The notes under the pieces are model-generated. The model saw only the letters and a program-made list of their open reading frames with translations. It made no database searches and was not told the origin of the DNA. This document shows positions 49,720 through 57,685 of a stretch of 58,419 nt of DNA, piece after piece. Numbering within the stretch: position 1 is the stretch's first letter; each line of letters opens with the position of its first letter. A program made the translations under genes and the position numbers. The stretch is from assembly GCF_016654115.1 (NCBI RefSeq), contig NZ_JAEQAZ010000037.1, positions 1 to 58,419 on the forward strand, in the 5' to 3' direction. This DNA is from Streptomyces sp. MBT53. Its GTDB lineage: Bacteria > Actinomycetota > Actinomycetes > Streptomycetales > Streptomycetaceae.

Positions 49720-49820
49720 GATCTCACACAGATGGTGGATCACCGGTAGGCCGAATGATCCATACGCCGTGGATCAAGCATTCGATCAAGCCGCTGCGAT
49801 CAGGCCAGGGCGACGAGATC
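49720..49820. promoter_or_regulatory. GATC site cluster between gbn and the ABC-F gene
   Basis: GATC occurs at 49720, 49738, 49757, 49772, 49784, 49798 and 49817, seven times in 101 bp with 12-19 bp spacing. Another site at 49490 lies 41 bp upstream of the gbn start. The 350-bp stretch 49450-49799 has no convincing gene. It is candidate binding DNA for Gbn. Confidence 0.5.
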
Positions 49821-51398
49821 CGCGTAGTCCGCGCCCCACAGGTCCTCGACTCCGTCCGGCAGCAGGATGATCCGCTCCGGCTGCAGCGCCTCCACGGCGC
49901 CCTCGTCGTGGGTGACGAGGACGACGGCGCCCTTGTAGGTGCTCAGTGCCCCGAGGATCTCCGCGCGGCTGGCCAGGTCGAGGTTGTTCGTCGGCTCGTC
50001 CAGGAGAAGGACGTTCGCCGCGGACACGACCAGGGTGGCGAGGGCGAGGCGGGTCTTCTCGCCGCCGGAGAGGACCCCGGCGGGCTTGTCGACGTCGTCT
50101 CCGGAGAACAGGAACGAGCCGAGCGTCTTGCGGACCTCGACCAGGTCCAGATCGGGGGCGGCGGAGCGCATGTTCTCCAGAACCGTGCGCTCCGGGTCGA
50201 GGGTCTCGTGCTCCTGCGCGTAGTAGCCGAGCTTGAGGCCGTGCCCCTTGATGACCTCGCCGGTGTCCGGTTCCTCGACACCGCCGAGGAGCTTCAGGAG
50301 GGTCGTCTTGCCGGCGCCGTTCAGGCCGAGGATGACGACGCGCGAGCCCTTGTCGATGGCCAGGTCGACGTCGGTGAAGATCTCCAGGGAGCCGTAGGAC
50401 TTCGACAGACCCTCGGCCATGAGCGGGGTCTTTCCGCAGGGCGAGGGCTCCGGGAAGCGCAGCTTGGCGACCTTGTCGGAGACGCGCACGGCTTCCAGCC
50501 CGGCGAGCAGCCGGTCGGCGCGCTTGGCCATGTTCTGCGCGGCGACCGTCTTGGTGGCCTTGGCGCGCATCTTGTCGGCCTGCGAGTGCAGGGCTGCGGC
50601 CTTCTTCTCGGCGTTCTGCCGCTCGCGCTTGCGGCGCTTCTCGTCGGCCTCGCGCTGCTGCTGGTAGAGCTTCCAGCCCATGTTGTAGACGTCGATCTGG
50701 GCGCGGTTGGCGTCCAGGTAGAACACCTTGTTGACGACGGTCTCCACGAGGTCGGCGTCGTGGGAGATCACGATGAAGCCGCCGCGGTACGTCTTCAGGT
50801 AGTCGCGCAGCCAGACGATCGAGTCGGCGTCGAGGTGGTTCGTGGGCTCGTCGAGCAGGAGCGTGTCCGCGTCGGAGAACAGGATGCGGGCCAGCTCGAT
50901 ACGGCGGCGCTGACCGCCGGAGAGCGTGTGCAGGGGCTGGCCGAGCACCCGGTCGGGCAGGTTGAGCGCGGCGGCGATGGTGGCGGCCTCGGCCTCGGCG
51001 GAGTAGCCGCCCTTGGTGAGGAACTCGGTCTCCTGGCGCTCGTACTGGCGCATGGCCTTGTCACGGGTGGCGCCGCTGCCGTTGGCGATGCGCTGTTCGT
51101 TCTCCCGCATCTTGCGGATCAGGGTGTCCAGGCCGCGCGCGGAGAGGATGCGGTCGCTGGCGAGTACGTCCAGGTCGCCGGTGCGGGGGTCCTGCGGCAG
51201 GTAGCCCACCTCGCCGGAGCGGGTGACGGTGCCGCCGGCGGGCTGTCCCTCACCGGCCAGGACCTTGGTCAGGGTGGTCTTGCCGGCGCCGTTGCGGCCG
51301 ACCAGACCGATGCGGTCGCCCTTGGCGATGCGGAAGGTCGCGGACTCGATGAGGACGCGGGCACCGGCGCGCAGCTCGATACCGGAGGCGGAGATCAC
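49800..51398 (-). CDS. ABC-F family ATPase (EttA/Uup-like)
   Basis: The 532-residue soluble protein has two ABC domains joined by a charged coiled-coil linker (about 230-320, rich in QREADEKRRKRE). Walker A motifs are GRNGAGKTT and GLNGAGKTT, signatures are LSGGQRRR and LSGGEKTR, and Walker B is DEPTN. ABC-F proteins act on ribosomes in translation control or antibiotic protection. GTG 51398 follows GGAG. The 3' end lies inside the GATC cluster. Confidence 0.93.
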   Translation of the reverse strand: MISASGIELRAGARVLIESATFRIAKGDRIGLVGRNGAGKTTLTKVLAGEGQPAGGTVTRSGEVGYLPQDPRTGDLDVLASDRILSARGLDTLIRKMRENEQRIANGSGATRDKAMRQYERQETEFLTKGGYSAEAEAATIAAALNLPDRVLGQPLHTLSGGQRRRIELARILFSDADTLLLDEPTNHLDADSIVWLRDYLKTYRGGFIVISHDADLVETVVNKVFYLDANRAQIDVYNMGWKLYQQQREADEKRRKRERQNAEKKAAALHSQADKMRAKATKTVAAQNMAKRADRLLAGLEAVRVSDKVAKLRFPEPSPCGKTPLMAEGLSKSYGSLEIFTDVDLAIDKGSRVVILGLNGAGKTTLLKLLGGVEEPDTGEVIKGHGLKLGYYAQEHETLDPERTVLENMRSAAPDLDLVEVRKTLGSFLFSGDDVDKPAGVLSGGEKTRLALATLVVSAANVLLLDEPTNNLDLASRAEILGALSTYKGAVVLVTHDEGAVEALQPERIILLPDGVEDLWGADYADLVALA

Positions 51399-51456
51399 GG
51401 TCAGACTCCAGAGCGGGGTCGTAGGCGGAAGGGGCGGCTGAGGACGTTCCCGCCGT

Positions 51457-51480
51457 CTAATGCGCGAGGAGAATGGCCAT
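51457..51480 (-). other. possible leader peptide of the ABC-F gene
   Basis: A short frame ATG-GCC-ATT-CTC-CTC-GCG-CAT-TAG (MAILLAH) sits about 60 nt before the ABC-F start. It is followed by a weak GGCGG/CCGCC hairpin. Leader peptides that attenuate ABC-F genes are known; this one is a guess. Confidence 0.3.
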
Positions 51481-51639
51481 GGGCCAAGTCTAACGGGGCA
51501 ATGCAAGCGTTTTTCCGGTGCGCGGGTGTGTTCGGCGCCACCAGGGGCGTCCCCCGTTCGGCCGATCGCCCGGCGCCCCCGCGCGGGCCGCGGGCGAGGA
51601 TGGGCGCCAGGGGGTCCACACGCGCGGAGAGCGGGGCCC

Positions 51640-52530
51640 ATGCAGTTCGACGACGATGCCGATCTGGACACCTCCGAGGTGCAGGACGTGCGCGGCAGCC
51701 GGATTCCCGGTGGCCGCGCGACCGTGGGCGGGGGCCTCGCCGGGCTGATCGCACTCCTCCTGGGGCTGTTCTTCGGCGTCGGCCCCGACAACCTGGGGTT
51801 GTCGTCGGGCAGTGACGCACCGGCGGCGACCGCGTCCTCGCTCGCCCAGGTGCAGTCGAGCTGCCGTACCGGACAGGACGCGAACACCAAGGAGGACTGC
51901 CGCATCGTGGCGGTGGTCAACAGCGTGCAGGACTTCTGGGCGCAGGAGTTCGCGCGGCGCGGCGGGACGTACACCCGCTCCCCCACGGTCTTCTTCAGCG
52001 GGCAGGTCGCCACCGCGTGCGGGACGGCGACCTCCGCGGTGGGGCCGTTCTACTGTCCCGGCGACCGGAAGGTCTATCTGGACCTGGGTTTCTTCGACGA
52101 GCTGCGGACGAAGTTCGGCTCCAGCGGCGGCCCGTTCGCGCAGGCGTACGTCGTGGCCCACGAGTACGGGCACCACGTGCAGGATCTGATGGGCACGCTC
52201 AGCCGGTCGCAGGACGGGCGGACCGGCGCGAACAGCAACGCGGTGCGGGTGGAACTGCAGGCCGACTGCTACGCGGGGGTCTGGGCGCATCACGCGACGA
52301 CCACGAAGGACGAGTCGACCGGGCGGCCGCTGATCACCAGCCTCACGGAGGCCGACATCCGGGACGGCCTGGACGCGGCGGCGGCCGTGGGCGACGACCG
52401 GATCCAGGAGCGGTTCCAGGGGCGGGTCACGCCGGAGACCTGGACGCACGGCTCGGCGGCGCAGCGGCAGCAGTGGTTCTACGAGGGTTACCGGACCGGT
52501 GACATGGCGCGGTGCGACACCTTCCGCTGA
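51640..52530 (+). CDS. neutral zinc metallopeptidase (YpfJ-like)
   Basis: The 296-residue protein has a cytoplasmic start, one transmembrane helix (GLAGLIALLLGLFFGV), then an extracellular peptidase domain with zinc motif HEYGHH (H174, E175, H178) and a later Glu in ELQADCYAGVWAHH. Cysteine pairs (C75/C87, C127/C139) may be disulphides. It is divergent from the ABC-F gene over 241 bp. Its role in envelope protein turnover is inferred. Confidence 0.9.
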   Translation: MQFDDDADLDTSEVQDVRGSRIPGGRATVGGGLAGLIALLLGLFFGVGPDNLGLSSGSDAPAATASSLAQVQSSCRTGQDANTKEDCRIVAVVNSVQDFWAQEFARRGGTYTRSPTVFFSGQVATACGTATSAVGPFYCPGDRKVYLDLGFFDELRTKFGSSGGPFAQAYVVAHEYGHHVQDLMGTLSRSQDGRTGANSNAVRVELQADCYAGVWAHHATTTKDESTGRPLITSLTEADIRDGLDAAAAVGDDRIQERFQGRVTPETWTHGSAAQRQQWFYEGYRTGDMARCDTFR

Positions 52531-52642
52531 CGGCCGGGACGCCGGTGCTCGGGGCGTTGTCAGTGGCGGGTGCAAGACTCGTCGAAACGGTCAAAGCAGC
52601 AGAAAAAAGCGAAAGCACCCGATGCACAAGGAAGTGGTCGGC

Positions 52643-53068
52643 ATGGCAGGCAAGGACAGCGGGCGTCCCAGCATCTACCCGTCCCTGCTGTACACGGACG
52701 CGAAGGCGGCGATCCGGCAGCTCACGGAGGCCTTCGGCTTCACCGAACTCGCGGTGTACGAGGGCGAGGACGGCTCGGTGATGCACGCCGAGCTGGTGCA
52801 GGGCAACGGCGCGGTGATGCTCGGATCCAAGGGCCGCGGCGGCCGTTTCGACGAGGCGATGAAGAGCGCGGGACCCGTCGGGGTGTACCTCGTCGTGGAC
52901 GACGTCGACGCCCACCACCGACGGGCCGTGGAGCACGGCGCGGAGATCCTGATGCCCCCGACGGACCAGGACTACGGATCCCGGGACTATATGGCCCGGG
53001 ACATCGAGGGCAACATCTGGAGCTTCGGTACCTACGCCCCGGAGATACCCGGGACGGCAGGCGCCTGA
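52643..53068 (+). CDS. VOC (glyoxalase/PhnB-like) protein
   Basis: This 141-residue beta-alpha-beta fold has the repeat starts IYPSLLYTDAKAAIRQLTEAFGF and GVYLVVDDVDAHHRRA, and the ending DPEGNIWSFG-like DIEGNIWSFGTY. The PhnB-like subfamily often has unknown or non-enzymatic function. ATG 52643 follows AAGGAAG; an upstream ATG at 52622 is less likely. Confidence 0.85.
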   Translation: MAGKDSGRPSIYPSLLYTDAKAAIRQLTEAFGFTELAVYEGEDGSVMHAELVQGNGAVMLGSKGRGGRFDEAMKSAGPVGVYLVVDDVDAHHRRAVEHGAEILMPPTDQDYGSRDYMARDIEGNIWSFGTYAPEIPGTAGA

Positions 53069-53074
53069 CCCCGC

Positions 53075-54478
53075 CTAGCTGCCCCCTGTGTGCACCTGGA
53101 AGGCGGCCCGGCGTACGGCCTTGGCGAGCGCCGGGTCGGGGTGGGCCGCGGCGAGCGCGACCAGCACCTGCACGGTACGCGGGTGGCCTACCGCGCGGAC
53201 CTCGTCGAGGAGCATGGGGACGGTCGGCTGGATCGCCGACTCCAGATGGCGCACGAGCAGCGGGGCCTCCCCGTGGTCGGCGACCGCGGCGGCGGTGTCG
53301 ACCCACATCCAGGTGGCCTCTTCGCGGGTGAGGACCTCGTGGGCGTCCTCCGGGTCGATCCCGTCGTGCTCCGCCAGCCACAGCAGGGCGTACGGCCGCA
53401 GCGTCGCCTCGTCCACCGCCGCGCGGACGTCGGGCTCGGCGGGGGCGCCGACGACGCGCAGCGCCTCGAAGGCGAGGCCGCGCAGCAGGGCGTCCTCACC
53501 GCGGGCGGCGTCGATCAGCTGGCCGACCGCGCTGCCCACGGTGCGGGCGGCGAGCCAGGCGCGGTACTCGGCGCGGGCGGCGTTCGGGCGGAGCTGGGAG
53601 CAGCCGCGGAGCATGTCCTCGGCGGACTGCTCGATGTTCCCGGCGGGGCTCTGCGCGGCCACGCAGATCTGCTCCAGCTTGACCCAGACCGCCCAGCTGC
53701 CGAGCGGGGTGAGGGTGGCCTGGGCGTCGCCGTAGGTGAGGGCACCGACGGAGGCGAGGGCGTGCAGGGCCCAGTCCAGGAGGGGGTCGAGAGGGGCGTC
53801 GGCGGCGGCCGGCGGCTGCTGGACCGGCTCGGGCTGCGGGCCGTAGGGGATCTCGCAGCGCTCGGTGCGCAGTTCGGTGACGCGCTGTTCGAGGAGGTCG
53901 AGGAGCTGGGCGACGGGGACGGGCCCGGCGGACAGCTGGAGGAAGGAGAGCACCTGAGGCATGGCCGAGACGACCTCGGCGACGGCTGAGGGCTCGTGCT
54001 CCCGAGGTTCCGGGTGGGCGAGCGACCAGGCGTCGAAGAGGGCGACCCAGCCGCGCAGTACGGCGCTGTCGTCGCGGTCCCAGGCGCGCAGCCGCCAGCC
54101 GGGGCGGGCGCTGTCGCCGTGCACCTCGACGAGGCCGGCGAGGCGGGCGGTGTCCCAGTCGGCGCGGACCTGGGCCGGAGTCAGACCCAGATCCTCGGCC
54201 GCGAGTTCGGCGGTCGCTTCGGAGAGGGTGCCTTTGCCGTCGGGGCTCGCGCCGTCACGGCCGGGTCGTAGTGCGGCGTCGGCCCAGTGGGCGACGCGGG
54301 CCGCTCCGGCCAGGCCGGAGCGTGCCATTCTGGCCAGTTCCGCGGGGGCCGGTGTGCCCTCCGGAGGGCGGGGTGCGGGGCGGCGCGAGCGCCGCTGGTT
54401 CATCGCTCGGGGGGCGGCGGCCAGGGGTCGCGGGCGGACGAGTCGAAGCCTGGAGTCGCGCGGGATACGGGACGTCAC
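53075..54478 (-). CDS. uncharacterised helical protein
   Basis: This 467-residue protein has no signal or transmembrane segment. It starts with GTG 54478 behind CGGAAG, with an Arg-rich head (about 1-30). The body is largely Ala/Leu/Glu helices; the C-terminal part looks HEAT-like (LLDEVRAVGHPRTVQVLVALAAAHPDPALAKAVRRAA). It contains ALRPGRDGASPDGKGTLSEATAELAAEDLG and WALHALASVGALTYGDAQA. I cannot assign a family. The stop lies 6 bp from the VOC stop, so the genes are convergent. Confidence 0.72.
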   Translation of the reverse strand: MTSRIPRDSRLRLVRPRPLAAAPRAMNQRRSRRPAPRPPEGTPAPAELARMARSGLAGAARVAHWADAALRPGRDGASPDGKGTLSEATAELAAEDLGLTPAQVRADWDTARLAGLVEVHGDSARPGWRLRAWDRDDSAVLRGWVALFDAWSLAHPEPREHEPSAVAEVVSAMPQVLSFLQLSAGPVPVAQLLDLLEQRVTELRTERCEIPYGPQPEPVQQPPAAADAPLDPLLDWALHALASVGALTYGDAQATLTPLGSWAVWVKLEQICVAAQSPAGNIEQSAEDMLRGCSQLRPNAARAEYRAWLAARTVGSAVGQLIDAARGEDALLRGLAFEALRVVGAPAEPDVRAAVDEATLRPYALLWLAEHDGIDPEDAHEVLTREEATWMWVDTAAAVADHGEAPLLVRHLESAIQPTVPMLLDEVRAVGHPRTVQVLVALAAAHPDPALAKAVRRAAFQVHTGGS

Positions 54479-54646
54479 GGGTGCAGTCTTCCGGTTGACG
54501 GTCCGAAAACCCAAACGGAATGTCACGGCGGGCGACGGGGAGGGCCAAGGCAGGGGGGCCGGCGGGCTGCTGGGGGCCGGGTTCAGGCCAGTGGTACAGG
54601 GCTAAACGGAAGGTCGGAGGGGGGTGGGCCGGTGAGTGGGCCGGGG

Positions 54647-55774
54647 TCACATCAGCGGAGTCAGGAAGCGGCGCAGGATCTCCTCGTAGGTTGCCGGGTC
54701 GGCGTTCCACATGGCGCCGTGCGGGGCCCGGGCGACCGGCTGGAGGGTGATCAGGTCGGGGCGGCGGGCGGCGAGACGGCGGGAGAGGGACCAGGGGGCG
54801 ACGGTGTCGTCGGGTCCGTGGAAGATCAGGGTCGGCACCCTGAGCCGGGCGGGGTCGGCGGCCTCGGCGATGCGGTCGCCGTGCAGACCGGTGCGGCCCT
54901 GGGCGGCGCGGACCGCGAGCGGCAGCAGCGCGCCCGGGGTGTGCCGGGCGGTGGCGAGGGCGCGCAGCGTCGTCTCCCAGTCGAGCACCGGCGAGTCCAG
55001 CACCAGTCCGGAGACGCGGTCGCGCATCCCGGAGTGGGCGGCGGCGCGCAGCGCCATGGTGGCACCGGTGGACCAGCCGTAGACGACGACGTGCTCGGCG
55101 CCGTAGCGCACGGCGTAGCGGATCGCGGCGTCCAGGTCGCGCCACTCGGTCTCGCCGAGATGGTTGAGGCCGTCGGGGTTGCGGGGTGCGCCGAGGTCGC
55201 CGCGGTAGGCGGGGGCGAGGACCGGGAAGCGGTTGCGGTGCAGGAACTCCATGACGTTCAGGGCGAGTTCGCGGGTGGTGGCCAGGCCGTGCACCGCGAT
55301 CACCCAGGTGCTGCGCGCTCCGGGTACGAACCAGGCGGGCAGGGAGCCGAGTTCGCCGGGGATGTCGATGTCGGCGTGGTCGAGGCCGAGGGCGGCGCTC
55401 GGGTTGCCGATGTGGATGTTGGGGGTGAGCCACACCTTGTCGCGGGGGTGCAGGGTGCCGTGGGTGACGCGTTCGAGGCGGCGTACGACGGTGTCGGCGG
55501 AGTGGGGTGCCGTGTCGATGACGGGGCCGACGACCGCGTGGGAGCCGTCACCGGCGAGGCCGTAGGTGCCGGGGCGCAGGGAGGCCAGATCCCGGGTGAG
55601 GGTGATCTGCCCGGCGGCGGTGGCGTGCACCGTGAGCCGGGGTTCGGTCGGCAGGGGGCGGCCGGGCGGCGCCTTGAGCGCGGCGTCGCTGGCGTACCGG
55701 CCGGCGGCGACGCCCACCGCACCGGCCGCGAGGGCCACGGAGACGGCCGCGGCCGTCGCTTTGACTGTGCGCAC
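54647..55774 (-). CDS. alpha/beta-hydrolase
   Basis: This 375-residue enzyme has an N-terminal signal anchor (about 7-27) and the nucleophile elbow GWSTGA with S235. The acid is probably in HGPDDTVAP and the His in APHGAMW. A cap-like segment with NIHIGNPSAALG precedes the core. It acts at the membrane or outside the cell. Ester or lipid hydrolysis is likely; substrate unknown. The start is GTG. Confidence 0.85.
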   Translation of the reverse strand: MRTVKATAAAVSVALAAGAVGVAAGRYASDAALKAPPGRPLPTEPRLTVHATAAGQITLTRDLASLRPGTYGLAGDGSHAVVGPVIDTAPHSADTVVRRLERVTHGTLHPRDKVWLTPNIHIGNPSAALGLDHADIDIPGELGSLPAWFVPGARSTWVIAVHGLATTRELALNVMEFLHRNRFPVLAPAYRGDLGAPRNPDGLNHLGETEWRDLDAAIRYAVRYGAEHVVVYGWSTGATMALRAAAHSGMRDRVSGLVLDSPVLDWETTLRALATARHTPGALLPLAVRAAQGRTGLHGDRIAEAADPARLRVPTLIFHGPDDTVAPWSLSRRLAARRPDLITLQPVARAPHGAMWNADPATYEEILRRFLTPLM

Positions 55775-55903
55775 GGCTCCAGTGTCCCGGCGGACCCGGC
55801 TACCGGCCAGCCGGAGGAGGCGCCGGATGGGCGCGAGATGCCGAAGCGAGCGGAAGACACGGGAGGAGAGTCGGAGGCACGCACGGAAGGCGCGGAGGGA
55901 CGG

Positions 55904-56638
55904 TCACCCCCGCCGCTGCCCGTACCCCCGCAGCCGCTCCCCCGCCTCGGCCACCTGCTCCTCCGACAACAGCGTCGGCGACAGCCCCGGCACCGACGAC
56001 GCCGTCAGCCACAGGCGGCACATCCACTCCAGCTGGGCCGTGCGGTCGAACGCCTGTTCCAGGGAGGTGCCGTAGGCGATCGTGCCGTGGTTCTGGAGGA
56101 GGCAGGCGGAGCGGTCGGCGAGGGCTTGGAGCATGTTCTCGGCCAACTCCTCGGTGCCGTATGTCGCATACGGGGCAACCCGGACCGGGCCACCGAGGGC
56201 GCCGGACATGTAGTGGACCGAGGGGAGTTCGGGGACGAGGGTCGAGACGGCCGTCGCGTGGACGGCGTGGGTGTGGACGACGGCGTAGGCGTCGGTGCTG
56301 CGGTAGACGGCGAGATGCATGGGCAGTTCGCTCGTCGGGAGCAGGGTGCCGAGGACCTGTCGGCCGTCGAGGTCGACGCCGACCGTGTCGTCGGGTGTCA
56401 GCCGGTCGTAGCGGACACCCGACGGCGTGACCAGGACGATGTCGCCGACGCGCACCGAGACGTTCCCGGAGGTGCCGACCACCAGGCCGTCGGACACCGT
56501 CCGGCGGGCCGTCACGACGAGTTCGTCCCAGGCGTCCGCCTCCTCGGCGTGCACACGCCTCCGCCATGGCTCCCCCACAGCCCCCGCGTCCTCCCGGGCA
56601 TCCCGCCCACCCCGCTCGTCCCGCCGCCGCTCAGCCAT
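55904..56638 (-). CDS. class II aldolase/adducin-family protein
   Basis: The 244-residue protein has GTSGNVSVR, the zinc-binding HTHAVHAT and NHGTIAYG of the class II aldolase family (fuculose-1-phosphate aldolase type). The N-terminal 30 residues are charged and may be disordered. ATG 56638 follows AGGATCGCGGC. It probably cuts a phosphorylated sugar or deoxysugar. A 196-bp divergent region with a palindrome separates it from the lysozyme gene. Confidence 0.88.
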   Translation of the reverse strand: MAERRRDERGGRDAREDAGAVGEPWRRRVHAEEADAWDELVVTARRTVSDGLVVGTSGNVSVRVGDIVLVTPSGVRYDRLTPDDTVGVDLDGRQVLGTLLPTSELPMHLAVYRSTDAYAVVHTHAVHATAVSTLVPELPSVHYMSGALGGPVRVAPYATYGTEELAENMLQALADRSACLLQNHGTIAYGTSLEQAFDRTAQLEWMCRLWLTASSVPGLSPTLLSEEQVAEAGERLRGYGQRRG

Positions 56639-56716
56639 GCCGCGATCCTGCCAGCCGGTTCCCCAACACGCGCTCGGGCCGGGGCACTTTAAGCCGGAAG
56701 TCACGCATCCGAAAGA

Positions 56717-56734
56717 GTACATATAGGCATGTAC
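56717..56734. promoter_or_regulatory. inverted repeat GTACAT-N6-ATGTAC
   Basis: This AT-rich 18-bp inverted repeat sits between the divergent aldolase and GH25 lysozyme genes, 79 bp from the aldolase start and 101 bp from the lysozyme start. It is a candidate operator for either. Confidence 0.5.
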
Positions 56735-56834
56735 CACCCACTCAAGCCGCTTGGCTGGAGACCGATCGGCGTCGACAGATCTTCCAATAGCCTCTGGGGG
56801 ATTTGCCGTGCACGTCGCCATTCCCGGGGGAAAC

Positions 56835-57587
56835 ATGGCCCGTGATCGCAAACCGTCCCGCCGCCGCGCCCGCCTCGTCGCGGCCGTCGCCGCACTCGCC
56901 GCCGGCGGAAGCGCGCTCGCGCTCGCCGGGATTCCGGCCGCCGCCGCAAGTCCCGCCAAGGGCCACGACGTCTCCTCGCACCAGAAGAACGTCGACTGGC
57001 CGAGCGCGAAGGCGAAGGGCGCCACGTTCGTCTACGTCAAGGCGACCGAGTCCACCGACTACGTCAACCCGTACTTCGCCGAGCAGTACGACGGCGCCCG
57101 TACCGCCGGCATCGTCCGCGGCGCCTACCACTTCGCGCGCCCGGACAAGTCGTCGGGCGCCACCCAGGCCGCGTACTTCGTGGCGCACGGCGGCGACTGG
57201 AAGGCGGACGGCTGGACGCTGCCACCGGCGCTCGACATCGAATACAACCCGTACGACAAGAAACGCGGCTGCTACGGCCTGAGCAAGGCGAAAATGGTCG
57301 GCTGGATCAAGGCCTTCAGCGCGGAGGTGAGGCGCGAGACCGGCCGCCGCCCGGTGATCTACACGACCGCCCACTGGTGGAACACCTGCACGGGCAGCAG
57401 CACCGCCCTGGCCTCGACACACGCGCTGTGGATCGCCCGCCACGAGTCGGCGGACGCGGGCTCGCTGCCCGCCGGCTGGTCGTACTGGACCTTCTGGCAG
57501 TACGACAACAGCGGGAGCCTGCCGGGTGATCAGAATCTCTTCAACGGGACGGCGGGCCAACTGAAGAAGTTCGCCCGGGGTTACTAG
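56835..57587 (+). CDS. secreted GH25 lysozyme
   Basis: This is a 250-residue exported muramidase. It has a basic signal sequence (RKPSRRRARLVAAVAALAAG) with several Arg, so Sec or Tat export is possible. The GH25 core has D45 in HDVSSHQ and the catalytic pair D134/E136 in ALDIEYN. C-terminal motifs are RRPVIYTTAHWW and WTFWQYDN. ATG 56835 follows GGGGGA. It cuts the peptidoglycan glycan strand; a second wall hydrolase in the window besides the transglycosylase at 5.2 kb. Confidence 0.92.
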   Translation: MARDRKPSRRRARLVAAVAALAAGGSALALAGIPAAAASPAKGHDVSSHQKNVDWPSAKAKGATFVYVKATESTDYVNPYFAEQYDGARTAGIVRGAYHFARPDKSSGATQAAYFVAHGGDWKADGWTLPPALDIEYNPYDKKRGCYGLSKAKMVGWIKAFSAEVRRETGRRPVIYTTAHWWNTCTGSSTALASTHALWIARHESADAGSLPAGWSYWTFWQYDNSGSLPGDQNLFNGTAGQLKKFARGY

Positions 57588-57616
57588 CCCGTACAGACAC
57601 TCCAGGGACCCCCCTA

Positions 57617-57634
57617 GTTCATCTTCCGTTCATC
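57617..57634 (+). promoter_or_regulatory. PHO box (PhoP binding site)
   Basis: Two direct repeats GTTCATC at 57617 and 57628 with 11-bp period match the GTTCACC-type PhoP box of Streptomyces. They lie about 50 bp before the phosphate transporter start, so phosphate-starvation control is very likely. Confidence 0.85.
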
Positions 57635-57685
57635 CAGGTTGCCTACGGTCAACGCGCCAATGACCTCGAACGATTGCCTGGGTAA

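Noticed and set aside
49510..49870. Plus-strand ORFs between gbn and the ABC-F gene
   Set aside because: They lack ribosome sites and family character and run into the ABC-F gene on the opposite strand.
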